Below, piece by piece: positions 42,880 through 50,512 of a stretch of DNA of 64,000 nt. The notes beneath the pieces were generated by a model. That model was not told the origin of the DNA, searched no databases, and saw only the letters and a list, made by a program, of their open reading frames with translations. The stretch is taken from contig NZ_JAPZBC010000001.1 of NCBI RefSeq assembly GCF_027460265.1, positions 6,746,001 through 6,810,000 of the forward strand. The letters run 5' to 3'. Position numbers and translations under genes: made by a program. The stretch's first letter is position 1. Each line of letters begins with the position of its first letter. Origin of the DNA: Streptomyces sp. WMMC940. Lineage in GTDB: Bacteria > Actinomycetota > Actinomycetes > Streptomycetales > Streptomycetaceae.

Positions 42880-43968
42880 TCAACGCCCTTCCACTTCGGT
42901 GTGCTCGTACGAAGGTGTCCGCACGAGTGCCCCTTGCTCGTCGAAGGCGAACAACCGGCCTTCGCGGAGCCGCAGTTCGACCGGGTCGCCGAGGCCGATG
43001 TCGTGGATGCCCTCGATCTGCACGACGAAGGGGGTCTCGCCGACGGCAGCGTGGACGAAGGTCTCGGAACCGGAGATCTCCACGAAGACGGCCTCACCCC
43101 CGACCCCGCCGGCGGCCAGGCCGACGTCCGTCGCGCGCAGGCCGAACTGGTAGCGCCCATCGGGCAGGTCGGCCAGGTGCGCGGGGGCGGGTACGGCCTG
43201 GAGACCGGCCGCCACGACCCGGCCGCTCTCGATCCTGCCCGCGAAGATGTTCATGGGCGGGTCGTTGACGATGGACGCGACCGTCGTGGTCGCCGGGCGT
43301 TCGTAGACCTCCCGTGGGGTGCCCGTCTGGAGGATCCGGCCCTCGTGCATGACCAGCACCACGTCGCCGAGCATCATCGCCTCGGCGGGTTCCGTGGTCG
43401 TGTAGACGACGATGGTGTCGCCCCGGTCGGAGAAGAGGGTCCGGAACTCGTCGCGCAGTTGTTCGCGCAACTTGTAGTCCAGGTTCGCCAGCGGCTCGTC
43501 GAGCAGGAGGATGCCGGTGGCGCGGGCCAGGGCGCGCGCCATCGCGACGCGCTGCTGCTGGCCGCCGGAGAGCTGGGAGGGCTTGCGCCTCTCGAAGTCC
43601 GCGAGCCCCACACGCGCCAGGCTCTGCCGGACCCGTCGCCGGATCTCGTCCCGTGGCAGCCCGGCCCGCTTCAGCGGGAAGGCCACATTGTCGAACACGT
43701 TGAGATGCGGGTAGTTGATGAACTGCTGGTAGACCATGGCGGTGTCGCGTCGCCACACCGGTGTCCCCAGGAAGTCCCCTCCCGCCCGGGTCAGCGCGCC
43801 GGAGTCCGCCTTCTCCAGGCCCGCGATCACCCGCAGCAGAGTCGTCTTCCCGGCCATCGTCCGGCCGATGACGGTGTGCAGCCGTCCCGGCTCGAAGGTC
43901 GCGGTCACGTTCCTGAGGTGGTCGACGCCGTCGACGGTCAGGCACAGATCAGTGGCGCACAGGTTCAT
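42880..43968 (-). CDS. ABC importer ATPase lacking the H-loop histidine (GlpS-like)
   Basis: The 362-residue ATPase has Walker A GRTMAGKTT (residues 35-43), a Q-loop segment VYQQFINYPHL, the full signature SQLSGGQQQR (131-140) and Walker B GILLLDEPLANLD. Where the switch His normally sits (VTHDQ) it reads YTTTEP, so the catalytic His is replaced by Thr. The C-terminal half is the MalK-type regulatory domain. With the neighbouring GlpT-like protein it forms an asymmetric pair energising uptake of a polyol or glycerol-like compound. Its ATG at 43968 overlaps the permease stop by four bases (ATGA), so translation is coupled. Confidence 0.88.
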   Translation of the reverse strand: MNLCATDLCLTVDGVDHLRNVTATFEPGRLHTVIGRTMAGKTTLLRVIAGLEKADSGALTRAGGDFLGTPVWRRDTAMVYQQFINYPHLNVFDNVAFPLKRAGLPRDEIRRRVRQSLARVGLADFERRKPSQLSGGQQQRVAMARALARATGILLLDEPLANLDYKLREQLRDEFRTLFSDRGDTIVVYTTTEPAEAMMLGDVVLVMHEGRILQTGTPREVYERPATTTVASIVNDPPMNIFAGRIESGRVVAAGLQAVPAPAHLADLPDGRYQFGLRATDVGLAAGGVGGEAVFVEISGSETFVHAAVGETPFVVQIEGIHDIGLGDPVELRLREGRLFAFDEQGALVRTPSYEHTEVEGR

Positions 43969-44810
43969 CGGACGGCTCCCGACAGGTTCCCCTTGGACAG
44001 CAGGCGCTCGACCCAGAGGGCGAGCAGGACGAGCGGTGCCACGCCGAACAGCGCGGCGGCGGACAGCGTCCACCACGGTGGAATGGAAGAGTTGAGGGCG
44101 ACGACCGCCTGGGGCAGAGTCTGGACCTCGGTGAAGGTCAGCCGGAAGGCGAAGAAGAAGTCGTTCCAGCCGAAAACGGCGCAGAACATGGCGGCCACGG
44201 TCAGCCCGGGCAGGGAGTTCGGCAGTATCGCCCGGACGAAGGTCCGGAACGGGGGGCAGCCGTCCAGCATCGCCATCTCGTCGATCTCCCGCGGGATGCC
44301 GTTGAAGAAGTCGACCATCACCCAGACCGCGATGGGCAGCAGCAGCGCGACCGTCACGATGACCAGTCCGGCGATGCTGTCCAGGAGGCCGCCCCATTGC
44401 AGGAGGTAGAAGAAGGGGATCACCAGGACGACGGGCGGCATGATCCGCTGGGAGACGAAGAAGAAGACGATGTCGCTGTTCTTGATGAAGCCCAGCCTGA
44501 AGCGGTAGCGGGACAGCGCGTACGCGGCCAGGGACCCCAGGGTCAGGCTGATGGCGGACGCGGCGACGGTGACGACGGCGCTGTTGACGAAGGGTTCGAT
44601 CACATCGACACCGCCGGCGCCGCCGAAGATGTTGCGCCAGCCGGTGAGGGTGGGCTCGTACTGCGCCCAGGGGACGTAGGTGGGGCCGCCCTGGACCGCG
44701 TTGGCGTTCTTGAAACTGGTCGTCATCGCCCAGAGGAACGGCCCCGCGACGAAGCAGGCCCACAGGGCGATCACGGTGTACTTGAACACGGGGTAGAGGC
44801 GCGACCTCAT
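43965..44810 (-). CDS. ABC importer permease 2
   Basis: The 281-residue product has six predicted membrane helices and the EAA loop (NGIPREIDEMAMLDGCPPFRTFVRAILPNSLPGL) near residue 195 that contacts the ATPase subunits. It resembles the MalG/UgpE class of sugar permeases: VIALWACFVAGPFLWAMTTSFK at the start, WNDFFFAFRLT near the end. It forms the membrane channel with permease 1. ATG 44810 overlaps permease 1's stop by four bases, and its own stop overlaps the ATPase start by four bases, so all three are translationally coupled. Confidence 0.9.
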   Translation of the reverse strand: MRSRLYPVFKYTVIALWACFVAGPFLWAMTTSFKNANAVQGGPTYVPWAQYEPTLTGWRNIFGGAGGVDVIEPFVNSAVVTVAASAISLTLGSLAAYALSRYRFRLGFIKNSDIVFFFVSQRIMPPVVLVIPFFYLLQWGGLLDSIAGLVIVTVALLLPIAVWVMVDFFNGIPREIDEMAMLDGCPPFRTFVRAILPNSLPGLTVAAMFCAVFGWNDFFFAFRLTFTEVQTLPQAVVALNSSIPPWWTLSAAALFGVAPLVLLALWVERLLSKGNLSGAVR

Positions 44811-45685
44811 GAGTCCCCCTTCAGCTTGAAGGCCCTGGTGAGCAGGGCGGCGACGACCGTGAGCGTGACGATCATCAGGACGAGGTAGGTCAGGGACATC
44901 GCCCCGCTGTAGCCGGTCTGCTGATCGCGGAGGCCCTGGATGTAGAGGTAGTAGCCCGGGGTCTCGGTGGAGGATCCCGGCCCGCCGGACGTCAGGACGT
45001 AGACGCTGTCGGAGAGCTTGGACGCCTCGATCAGCCGGATGATGACCGCGGCCACCGAGACCGGCGCCATCAGCGGGAACGTCACCTTGCGAAAGGTGCG
45101 CCAGGTGCCGGCGCCGTCGATGGCCGCGGCCATGAACGGTTCCCTCGGCAGACTCAGCAGGCCGGCCAGCAGCAGCAGGAACATGAACGGGGTCCACTGC
45201 CACACCTCGACGGTCATGAGCGCGACCAGCGCCGGCCCCGACTCGGTGAGCCAGGGGATCCCGGTCAGGCCCAGCACCTCCAGCAGGTCGTTCGCCGGTC
45301 CCAGGGACTCATGGAAGATCGTCTGCCAGATGGCGGCCATCACCACGGGCGTGGTCATCATGGGGACGAGGAAGAGCACCCGCCAGAATCTGCGGCCGCG
45401 TACCTCGCGCCAGACCAGCAGGGCCATGCCGAACCCGATGAGGTACTGGATCAGGACCGTGCCGCCGGCGAGCAGAATCAGCCGGGTGATGGAGGCCCAG
45501 AAGCGGCTGTCGTGCAGCATCGCGCCGTAGTTGGCCCCGCCGATGAAGTCCAACTGCGGGTTGCTGACGTTCCAGCCGGAGAAGCTGACGCGGATGGTGA
45601 ACAGAAGCGGGAAGACGATGATCAGACAGAGCGTGAGCAGTCCCGGCAGCAGGAACATGCTCTTGTGCCGGCGCAGGCCGTCCAT
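44807..45685 (-). CDS. ABC importer permease 1
   Basis: The 292-residue product has six predicted membrane helices, a conserved MFLLPGLLTLCLIIVFPLLFTIRVSFS first segment and the EAA loop (LPREPFMAAAIDGAGTWRTFRKVTFPLMAPV) near residue 200. It matches the MalF/UgpA class of sugar ABC permeases and pairs with permease 2. The ATG at 45685 follows AAGGAGAACC. A strong hairpin separates it from the solute-binding lipoprotein gene upstream, which would make the binding protein more abundant than the membrane parts, as importers usually require. Confidence 0.9.
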   Translation of the reverse strand: MDGLRRHKSMFLLPGLLTLCLIIVFPLLFTIRVSFSGWNVSNPQLDFIGGANYGAMLHDSRFWASITRLILLAGGTVLIQYLIGFGMALLVWREVRGRRFWRVLFLVPMMTTPVVMAAIWQTIFHESLGPANDLLEVLGLTGIPWLTESGPALVALMTVEVWQWTPFMFLLLLAGLLSLPREPFMAAAIDGAGTWRTFRKVTFPLMAPVSVAAVIIRLIEASKLSDSVYVLTSGGPGSSTETPGYYLYIQGLRDQQTGYSGAMSLTYLVLMIVTLTVVAALLTRAFKLKGDS

Positions 45686-45710
45686 GGTTCTCCTTGCGGA
45701 AGGGGGGTGC

Positions 45711-45748
45711 CCCCGGGTGGCCGGCCCGGACCGGCCGGCCACCCGGGG
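45711..45748 (-). promoter_or_regulatory. Intercistronic hairpin between lipoprotein and permease genes
   Basis: The arms 45711-45726 and 45733-45748 are exact 16-base complements (CCCCGGGTGGCCGGCC and its partner) around a 6-base loop. It lies between the binding-protein stop and the permease 1 ATG in the same operon, where it could stabilise upstream mRNA or cause partial termination. Confidence 0.7.
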
Positions 45749-45763
45749 CGTGCTGCGGTCGGA

Positions 45764-47365
45764 TCAGGAGTCGGCCTCGAGCACGACCACGTTGCGATAG
45801 GCGCTGCGGACCTTGTCCCTGCCGATCTGATCGGTGATCTCGGACCATTGCCTGGCCACGCCGTCCAGCGCCCGCTGGGGGGAGCTCTGTCCCGCCAGAG
45901 CCGCGGCGACGCCGTTGGCCAGCGCGGACATGTACTGGTTGACACCGGGGACGCGCAGGTCGAAGACGCGGTTGGGGCTCTTTTCCATGCCGGAGAGGGT
46001 GTTCACATACGACTCGGCGACGTCCTTGTCCCAGCCCTGCTTCTCCCAGAACGCCGGGTCGAAGTGGGCGTTGCGGTACGGGTTGACGCCGAAGCGGCCG
46101 ATGGTCAGGTCGAGGGCCGTGTTGGCCTCGTTGCTGAAGAAGCACAGGTAGTCGAAGGCCATCTGCTGGTGGCTGGAGGCCTTGGCCACCGCCGAGGTCC
46201 ATCCCCAGGTGAAGTAGGGCGCCTGGTTGGCCATCTTGTCCCACGACTCCGTGGTGCGGTTGTAGACCTCCGTCGAGCCCGGCAGCGGCGCCGCCATAAC
46301 CTTGTTGCGGATCCTGCTGTCCGGCTGCTGGGCCTGGACGAAGGCGTCGTCCCAGGAGTAGGACATCAGGGTCTGGCCGCCGCCGAAGGAGAAGATCTCG
46401 TCCCCCAGGCCGAAGTTGGCGCCGCCGGGTGCCCAGGTGGACTTCGCCTTGACCATGTCCTCCAGCGCGCGGACGAAGCCGGGTGTGTTGATCAGCGGCT
46501 TCATGCTCTCGGGGTCGAAGAAGACACCGCCCTTGACGTGCGGATTCTTCACATACGGCGCCGCCCGGCTGATGAACGCGGAGAACGTCAGGTCATCGCG
46601 CTTGGTGACCTCGGCGCTGCCGTAGTTCTTCCTGCCGTCGCCGTCGAGGTCCTTCCCGCTGAAGACCTCGGCGATCTCCTGGTACTCGGCCCAGGTGCCG
46701 GGGGCCCGGAGCTCCTTGCCCGTCGCCTTCCTGTACTCCGCCTGCCGCTGGGGGTCCTCCAGCACATCGGTGCGGATCTTGAGGTAGTGCCGGTCGCCGT
46801 CCACCGGGTACTGCACGACCTCCCCGTTCCACGTCGCCACGTCCATGTAGGCCTTGGTGACGTCCTTCATGCCGGGGGTGTTGAGGTACTTCTCCGGCAC
46901 CGGTGCCAGGTACGGTGCCAGGTCGCCGATCCACAGGGACGGGTAGAACATGACGTCGTACGCGGGCTGGCCTGCCTGGAGGGGGGTGAGGATCTTCTGG
47001 TGCAGTTCCCCGAAGGGGACGTTGACCACCTCGACCTTCCCCCCGGTGATCTCCTCGAACTGCTTGGCGTGCAGTTGGGTCGGCTCACCGATGACCGGGA
47101 CGGCATGGCTGATGATCTTCAGCGTCTGTCCGGAGTAGTCCCTGCGGCTGATCGACTCGTAGCTGCAGGGGCCGGGGACGTCCTTGACCTTCGTGGCCGG
47201 GTAGTTCTTGCCGTACTTCCTGTAGCTGATCTCCGAGCCGGGCTTGAAGAGCGCGGCCTTGTCCCCGGGCTTGTGCTGTTCCTCGTTCCGGGTGGTGCAC
47301 GCGGTGGCGGTCAGGGCCGCGACGGCCGCGACGGCGACCAGGCCCGTGTACGGTCTGCTGCGCAT
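45764..47365 (-). CDS. ABC importer solute-binding lipoprotein
   Basis: The 533-residue product has a lipoprotein signal with lipobox LTATAC (Cys23), then a type II sugar-binding protein fold. Landmarks are DVMFYPSLWIGDLAPYLAPVPE, YPVDGDRHYLKIRTD and EIFSFGGGQTLMSYSWDDAF. A short Asp-rich loop DLDGDGRKNY could bind calcium. It delivers the substrate to the two permeases. Homologues of this shape serve glycerol/polyol ABC systems; the presence of a zinc alcohol dehydrogenase upstream fits a polyol or alcohol substrate. ATG 47365 follows AGGAG by 8 bases. Confidence 0.9.
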   Translation of the reverse strand: MRSRPYTGLVAVAAVAALTATACTTRNEEQHKPGDKAALFKPGSEISYRKYGKNYPATKVKDVPGPCSYESISRRDYSGQTLKIISHAVPVIGEPTQLHAKQFEEITGGKVEVVNVPFGELHQKILTPLQAGQPAYDVMFYPSLWIGDLAPYLAPVPEKYLNTPGMKDVTKAYMDVATWNGEVVQYPVDGDRHYLKIRTDVLEDPQRQAEYRKATGKELRAPGTWAEYQEIAEVFSGKDLDGDGRKNYGSAEVTKRDDLTFSAFISRAAPYVKNPHVKGGVFFDPESMKPLINTPGFVRALEDMVKAKSTWAPGGANFGLGDEIFSFGGGQTLMSYSWDDAFVQAQQPDSRIRNKVMAAPLPGSTEVYNRTTESWDKMANQAPYFTWGWTSAVAKASSHQQMAFDYLCFFSNEANTALDLTIGRFGVNPYRNAHFDPAFWEKQGWDKDVAESYVNTLSGMEKSPNRVFDLRVPGVNQYMSALANGVAAALAGQSSPQRALDGVARQWSEITDQIGRDKVRSAYRNVVVLEADS

Positions 47366-47383
47366 GTGTCTTCTCCTGCGGTG

Positions 47384-48409
47384 TCAGGGAATCAAGATCG
47401 CTCGGCCGCGGACGGCCCCGGTGTGCAGGTCGTCGAGGGCCTGCCGGAAGGAGTCGAGGGGGTAGCGCTGGGTGTGCAGGGTGACCTTGCCGCGGGCCGC
47501 GAGGACCATCAGCTCGGCGAGGTCGTTGTAGGAGCCCACGAGGTTCCCGATGAAGTTGATCTCCGTGGAGATGACGTCGATCGTCGGCACGTGGAGGTGA
47601 CCGCCGTAGCCGATGACGTAGTAGTTGCCATTGCGGCGCAGACAGGCCACGCCCGTCTCGACGGCGCCCCCCTCACCGACGAAGTCCAGGACGGCCTCCG
47701 CCCCGTGCCCCCCGGTGAGCTCCCGCACCCGCTCGGCCTCGCTGCCGTCCGCGACGAGCGTGTGGTCGGCGCCCAGTTCCCGGGCCAGCGCCAGGGCTTC
47801 CGGACTGCGGTCGACGACGATCATCTCGACCGGCGACAGGGCCCGGAGCACCTGGATCCCGATGTGCCCGAGTCCGCCCGCGCCGATGACCACCGCCCGG
47901 TCACCGGGCCGCAGCACCCGGGCCGCCTTGGCGACGGCGTGGTACGCCGTCAGCCCGGCGTCGGCCAGCGCCGCCACCGAAGCGGGGTCGAGGGACGGGG
48001 CGAGGGGCACGACGGAGCGGGCGCTGGTCCTGACGTACTCGGCGTAGCCGCCGTCGGCGTCGATACCGGGGAAGGCCGAGTCCGTGCAGTGCACGTCGTC
48101 GCCGTCCCGGCAGGCGCGGCACAGACCGCAGGTCGCCAGCGGGTGCAGGATGACCGGGTCGCCGACCCGGACGTGGGTGACGGCCTGCCCCACCTCCGCG
48201 ACCCAGCCGGCGTTCTCGTGACCGATCGTGTAGGGCAGGGTGACGCCGCTCTTCTCCCTCCACTGCCCCTCCAGGATGTGGAGATCGGTCCGGCAGACCC
48301 CGGCGCCCCCGATCCTCACGATCACATCGAGCGGACCGGTGATCTGCGGGTCCGGCACGTCCACCAACTCGGGCGGCTTGTCGTACTCGATGACCTGCAC
48401 GGCTTTCAT
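47384..48409 (-). CDS. Zinc-dependent NAD(P) alcohol dehydrogenase
   Basis: The 341-residue product is a medium-chain zinc alcohol dehydrogenase. Catalytic zinc ligands are Cys39 (GVCRTD) and His64/Glu65 (GHENAG); the structural zinc Cys are at 94, 97, 100 and 108 (TCGLCRACRDGDDVHC). The NAD Rossmann motif is VIGAGGLGHIG and LARELGADHTLV follows. It would oxidise an alcohol or polyol, matching the ABC importer it is transcribed with. The ATG at 48409 follows AGGGAG by 7 bases. It is the first gene of the operon, divergent from the AcoR-like activator that probably controls it. Confidence 0.92.
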   Translation of the reverse strand: MKAVQVIEYDKPPELVDVPDPQITGPLDVIVRIGGAGVCRTDLHILEGQWREKSGVTLPYTIGHENAGWVAEVGQAVTHVRVGDPVILHPLATCGLCRACRDGDDVHCTDSAFPGIDADGGYAEYVRTSARSVVPLAPSLDPASVAALADAGLTAYHAVAKAARVLRPGDRAVVIGAGGLGHIGIQVLRALSPVEMIVVDRSPEALALARELGADHTLVADGSEAERVRELTGGHGAEAVLDFVGEGGAVETGVACLRRNGNYYVIGYGGHLHVPTIDVISTEINFIGNLVGSYNDLAELMVLAARGKVTLHTQRYPLDSFRQALDDLHTGAVRGRAILIP

Positions 48410-48473
48410 GGCGGCTCCCTGCGAGTCGGGGGTGATGGTGCGCCGATTACACAGGCCGCCGCTCATGGGCCGA

Positions 48474-48512
48474 TGTCTCAGAAATCGCTCGCGGATGTCT
48501 CAATCTGATACA
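48474..48512. promoter_or_regulatory. Candidate binding sites of the AcoR-like activator
   Basis: TGTCTCA occurs at 48474-48480 and 48496-48502, exactly 22 bases apart (two helical turns), and the second copy is followed after 3 bases by TGATACA (48506-48512), forming an imperfect inverted repeat. The block lies between the divergent alcohol dehydrogenase operon and the activator gene. Confidence 0.55.
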
Positions 48513-48590
48513 CGGCGTGGGCGCCGCGCCGCCGAGCTGGTCCAATCGCTGCAGTGAAGGATTTGTGACGCGCGCGATACGGGAGTGTCA

Positions 48591-50375
48591 ATGCCCCGCC
48601 ACCAGCCCGGAAGCTCGCTGCAGGCCGCCAGGGAGCTCTATCTGGAAGTCACCAGGGATCCCAGCGCCCGTCCGCTCGTGGTGGCCTCGTGGCAGCGCTC
48701 GATGGAGCACCGGGTGAAGTCGGGCAGCCTCGACGCTCCCTATCTGGACGCCCCCAACCTCGACAGCCCCCTCGCCAGGGCGGCTCAGCCGATCCTGGAC
48801 AGGCTGCACGAGCAGCTCGCCGACGATCCGGTGGCCACGATGATCACCGACCGGAACGGTGTGGTGCTCTCCCGGAAGGTGTCCCATGAGGGGCTGACGA
48901 CGAATCTCAACCGCGTGCAGCTGGCCCCGGGCCATGTGTTCGCCGAGCGCTATGTGGGCACCAACGGCATCGGGACCGCGCTGGCCAGCGGCCGTCCCGT
49001 CATGATCGCCGGAGTGGAGCACTACGTCGAGGCGTTGCGGGACTTCCACTGCGCCGCCGTACCGATCCTGCATCCCACGCGGCGCACGCTGCTGGGGGCC
49101 TTCAACCTCACCACCGTCCGTCAGGGCTCCGGCGGAATGCTGATGGCCTTCGCCCGCTCGGTCGCGGCCCAGATCGAGGGAGAGATCGCGGCGATCACCT
49201 CGCGGCGGGAACGGGCCCTGTTCCACGACTACATGGCGGCCTGCTCCTCGGTGCGCCCAGAGCCGGTACTGGCCCTCAACCGCGATGTCGTCATGATGAA
49301 CGAGCAGCTCAGTGCAGCTGTGACCGGGCCGGACCACTACGCGTTGCTCGACCATGCCCGCGAGATCGCCGACACCCCCCGGTCAGAGGGGACGCGCAGC
49401 ATCGCCCTGCCCTCCGGACGGGTCGCCGAACTCAGGGTCAGCCGCTGCCGGCGCGAGGACAGCGACGCGGGCGCCGTCCTCAGAGTCCGGCTGATCGGAC
49501 GCCCGCAGCCGGGACCCGCGGCTTTCGCCGCACCTGCCCGGCCCGACCCGGGACTGGTGGGGTCGTCCCCGCAGTGGCTGCGCGCCGTCGCCGACAGCCG
49601 GGCTGCGTTCGTCGCCGGGACGTCGCTGCACCTCCTGGGCGAGGCCGGCGTCGGCAAGAGGATGCTGGTCGAGGCCCTGCACCGGGCCCACGGCGGCGGA
49701 CGCCGGCTGGAGACGGCGCAGCCGCCGCCGTCCGACTCGCCTGCCGTCACCGAGCGCTGGCTGCACGACGTCGGAGAACTGCTCGCCGTGCCGTCCAACG
49801 TACTGGTCCTGCGCGACGCCCACCTGCTGGGCGACCGGTTGCGGGAGCGGCTGGGGAACCTGCTGGCCCACCTGGACGGAACCGCCACCGGGCAACTGGT
49901 CCTGACCGGCCAACCCTCGACGGCCTGCGCCGACGACCGGCTCGGCGGGCTCTGCGATGCCCTGGTGGAGGTGCCGCCCCTGCGCCATCGCCACGGGGAC
50001 ATCGAGCAATTGGCACGCTTCTTCCTGCGCAGGTACCGGCCGAGCGCTGAGAGCAGGTTCTCCCCGGAGGCCCTGACCGTGCTCCAGCGATGCCCCTGGC
50101 CCGAGAACGTCCGGCAGTTCGAGTCGGTGGTGCGCGGGCTGGCTCGGCGGCCCGCGGGACCGGTGATCCACGCGGAGGACCTCCCCCCGGAGTGCCGGGT
50201 GTCCTCGCACAAGGTCCTGACCACCATCGAGACGCTGGAACGCGACGCCATCCTGCGCGGGTTGATGGACCGCGACTCCAACGTCCGGCGCACCGCCCAG
50301 GACCTGGGTATCTCCCGCGCCACGATGTACCGCAAGATGCGCCGTTACGGGATCGTCCCGTCGAACCTGACCTGA
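48591..50375 (+). CDS. AcoR-like activator with a degenerate AAA+ core
   Basis: The 594-residue product has an N-terminal GAF domain (residues about 70-205; TDRNGVVLSRKV, YVGTNGIGTALASG, EHYVEALRDFHCAAVPILHP) and a C-terminal FIS-type helix-turn-helix (NVRRTAQDLGISRATMYRKMRRYGI). Between them lies an AAA+ module whose Walker A is GEAGVGKRM (Lys kept, next Ser/Thr replaced by Arg) and whose Walker B is VLVLRDAHL without the DE pair; the GAFTGA loop that contacts sigma-54 is absent. Streptomyces have no sigma-54, so this class must act on ordinary sigma factors. ATG 48591 follows GGGAG by 5 bases. It probably activates the divergent alcohol dehydrogenase/importer operon. Confidence 0.85.
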   Translation: MPRHQPGSSLQAARELYLEVTRDPSARPLVVASWQRSMEHRVKSGSLDAPYLDAPNLDSPLARAAQPILDRLHEQLADDPVATMITDRNGVVLSRKVSHEGLTTNLNRVQLAPGHVFAERYVGTNGIGTALASGRPVMIAGVEHYVEALRDFHCAAVPILHPTRRTLLGAFNLTTVRQGSGGMLMAFARSVAAQIEGEIAAITSRRERALFHDYMAACSSVRPEPVLALNRDVVMMNEQLSAAVTGPDHYALLDHAREIADTPRSEGTRSIALPSGRVAELRVSRCRREDSDAGAVLRVRLIGRPQPGPAAFAAPARPDPGLVGSSPQWLRAVADSRAAFVAGTSLHLLGEAGVGKRMLVEALHRAHGGGRRLETAQPPPSDSPAVTERWLHDVGELLAVPSNVLVLRDAHLLGDRLRERLGNLLAHLDGTATGQLVLTGQPSTACADDRLGGLCDALVEVPPLRHRHGDIEQLARFFLRRYRPSAESRFSPEALTVLQRCPWPENVRQFESVVRGLARRPAGPVIHAEDLPPECRVSSHKVLTTIETLERDAILRGLMDRDSNVRRTAQDLGISRATMYRKMRRYGIVPSNLT

Positions 50376-50441
50376 CCGAACCTGACCCGACCGAACCCGA
50401 CAGGGCCCGACCTGACCCGACCGCCGGGTGGGATCGTGGCG

Positions 50442-50473
50442 TCCTGCCGGTGAGCAGTCGCTCACCGGCAGGA
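50442..50473 (+). terminator. 14-bp hairpin between convergent genes
   Basis: TCCTGCCGGTGAGC (50442-50455) pairs with GCTCACCGGCAGGA (50460-50473) around the loop AGTC. It lies 67 bases past the activator's stop and 40 bases before the antiporter's, so it can stop both transcripts. Confidence 0.7.
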
Positions 50474-50512
50474 GCTGTGCACGGCCGGGCGGCCGTGGGC
50501 GGAAGGCGCCGC

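Noticed and set aside
42808..43160. Upstream extension of the GlpT-like ATPase
   Set aside because: The in-frame extension reads through the partner ATPase and is Ser/Arg-rich without similarity; ATG 42878 fits the operon layout.
48591..50375. Functional sigma-54 activator
   Set aside because: Walker A, Walker B and GAFTGA are broken or absent, and Streptomyces has no sigma-54.
50376..50432. Possible regulatory repeat after the AcoR-like gene
   Set aside because: A run of CCTGACCNAAC-like units looks like simple-sequence expansion without symmetry or position relative to a start that would support an operator.
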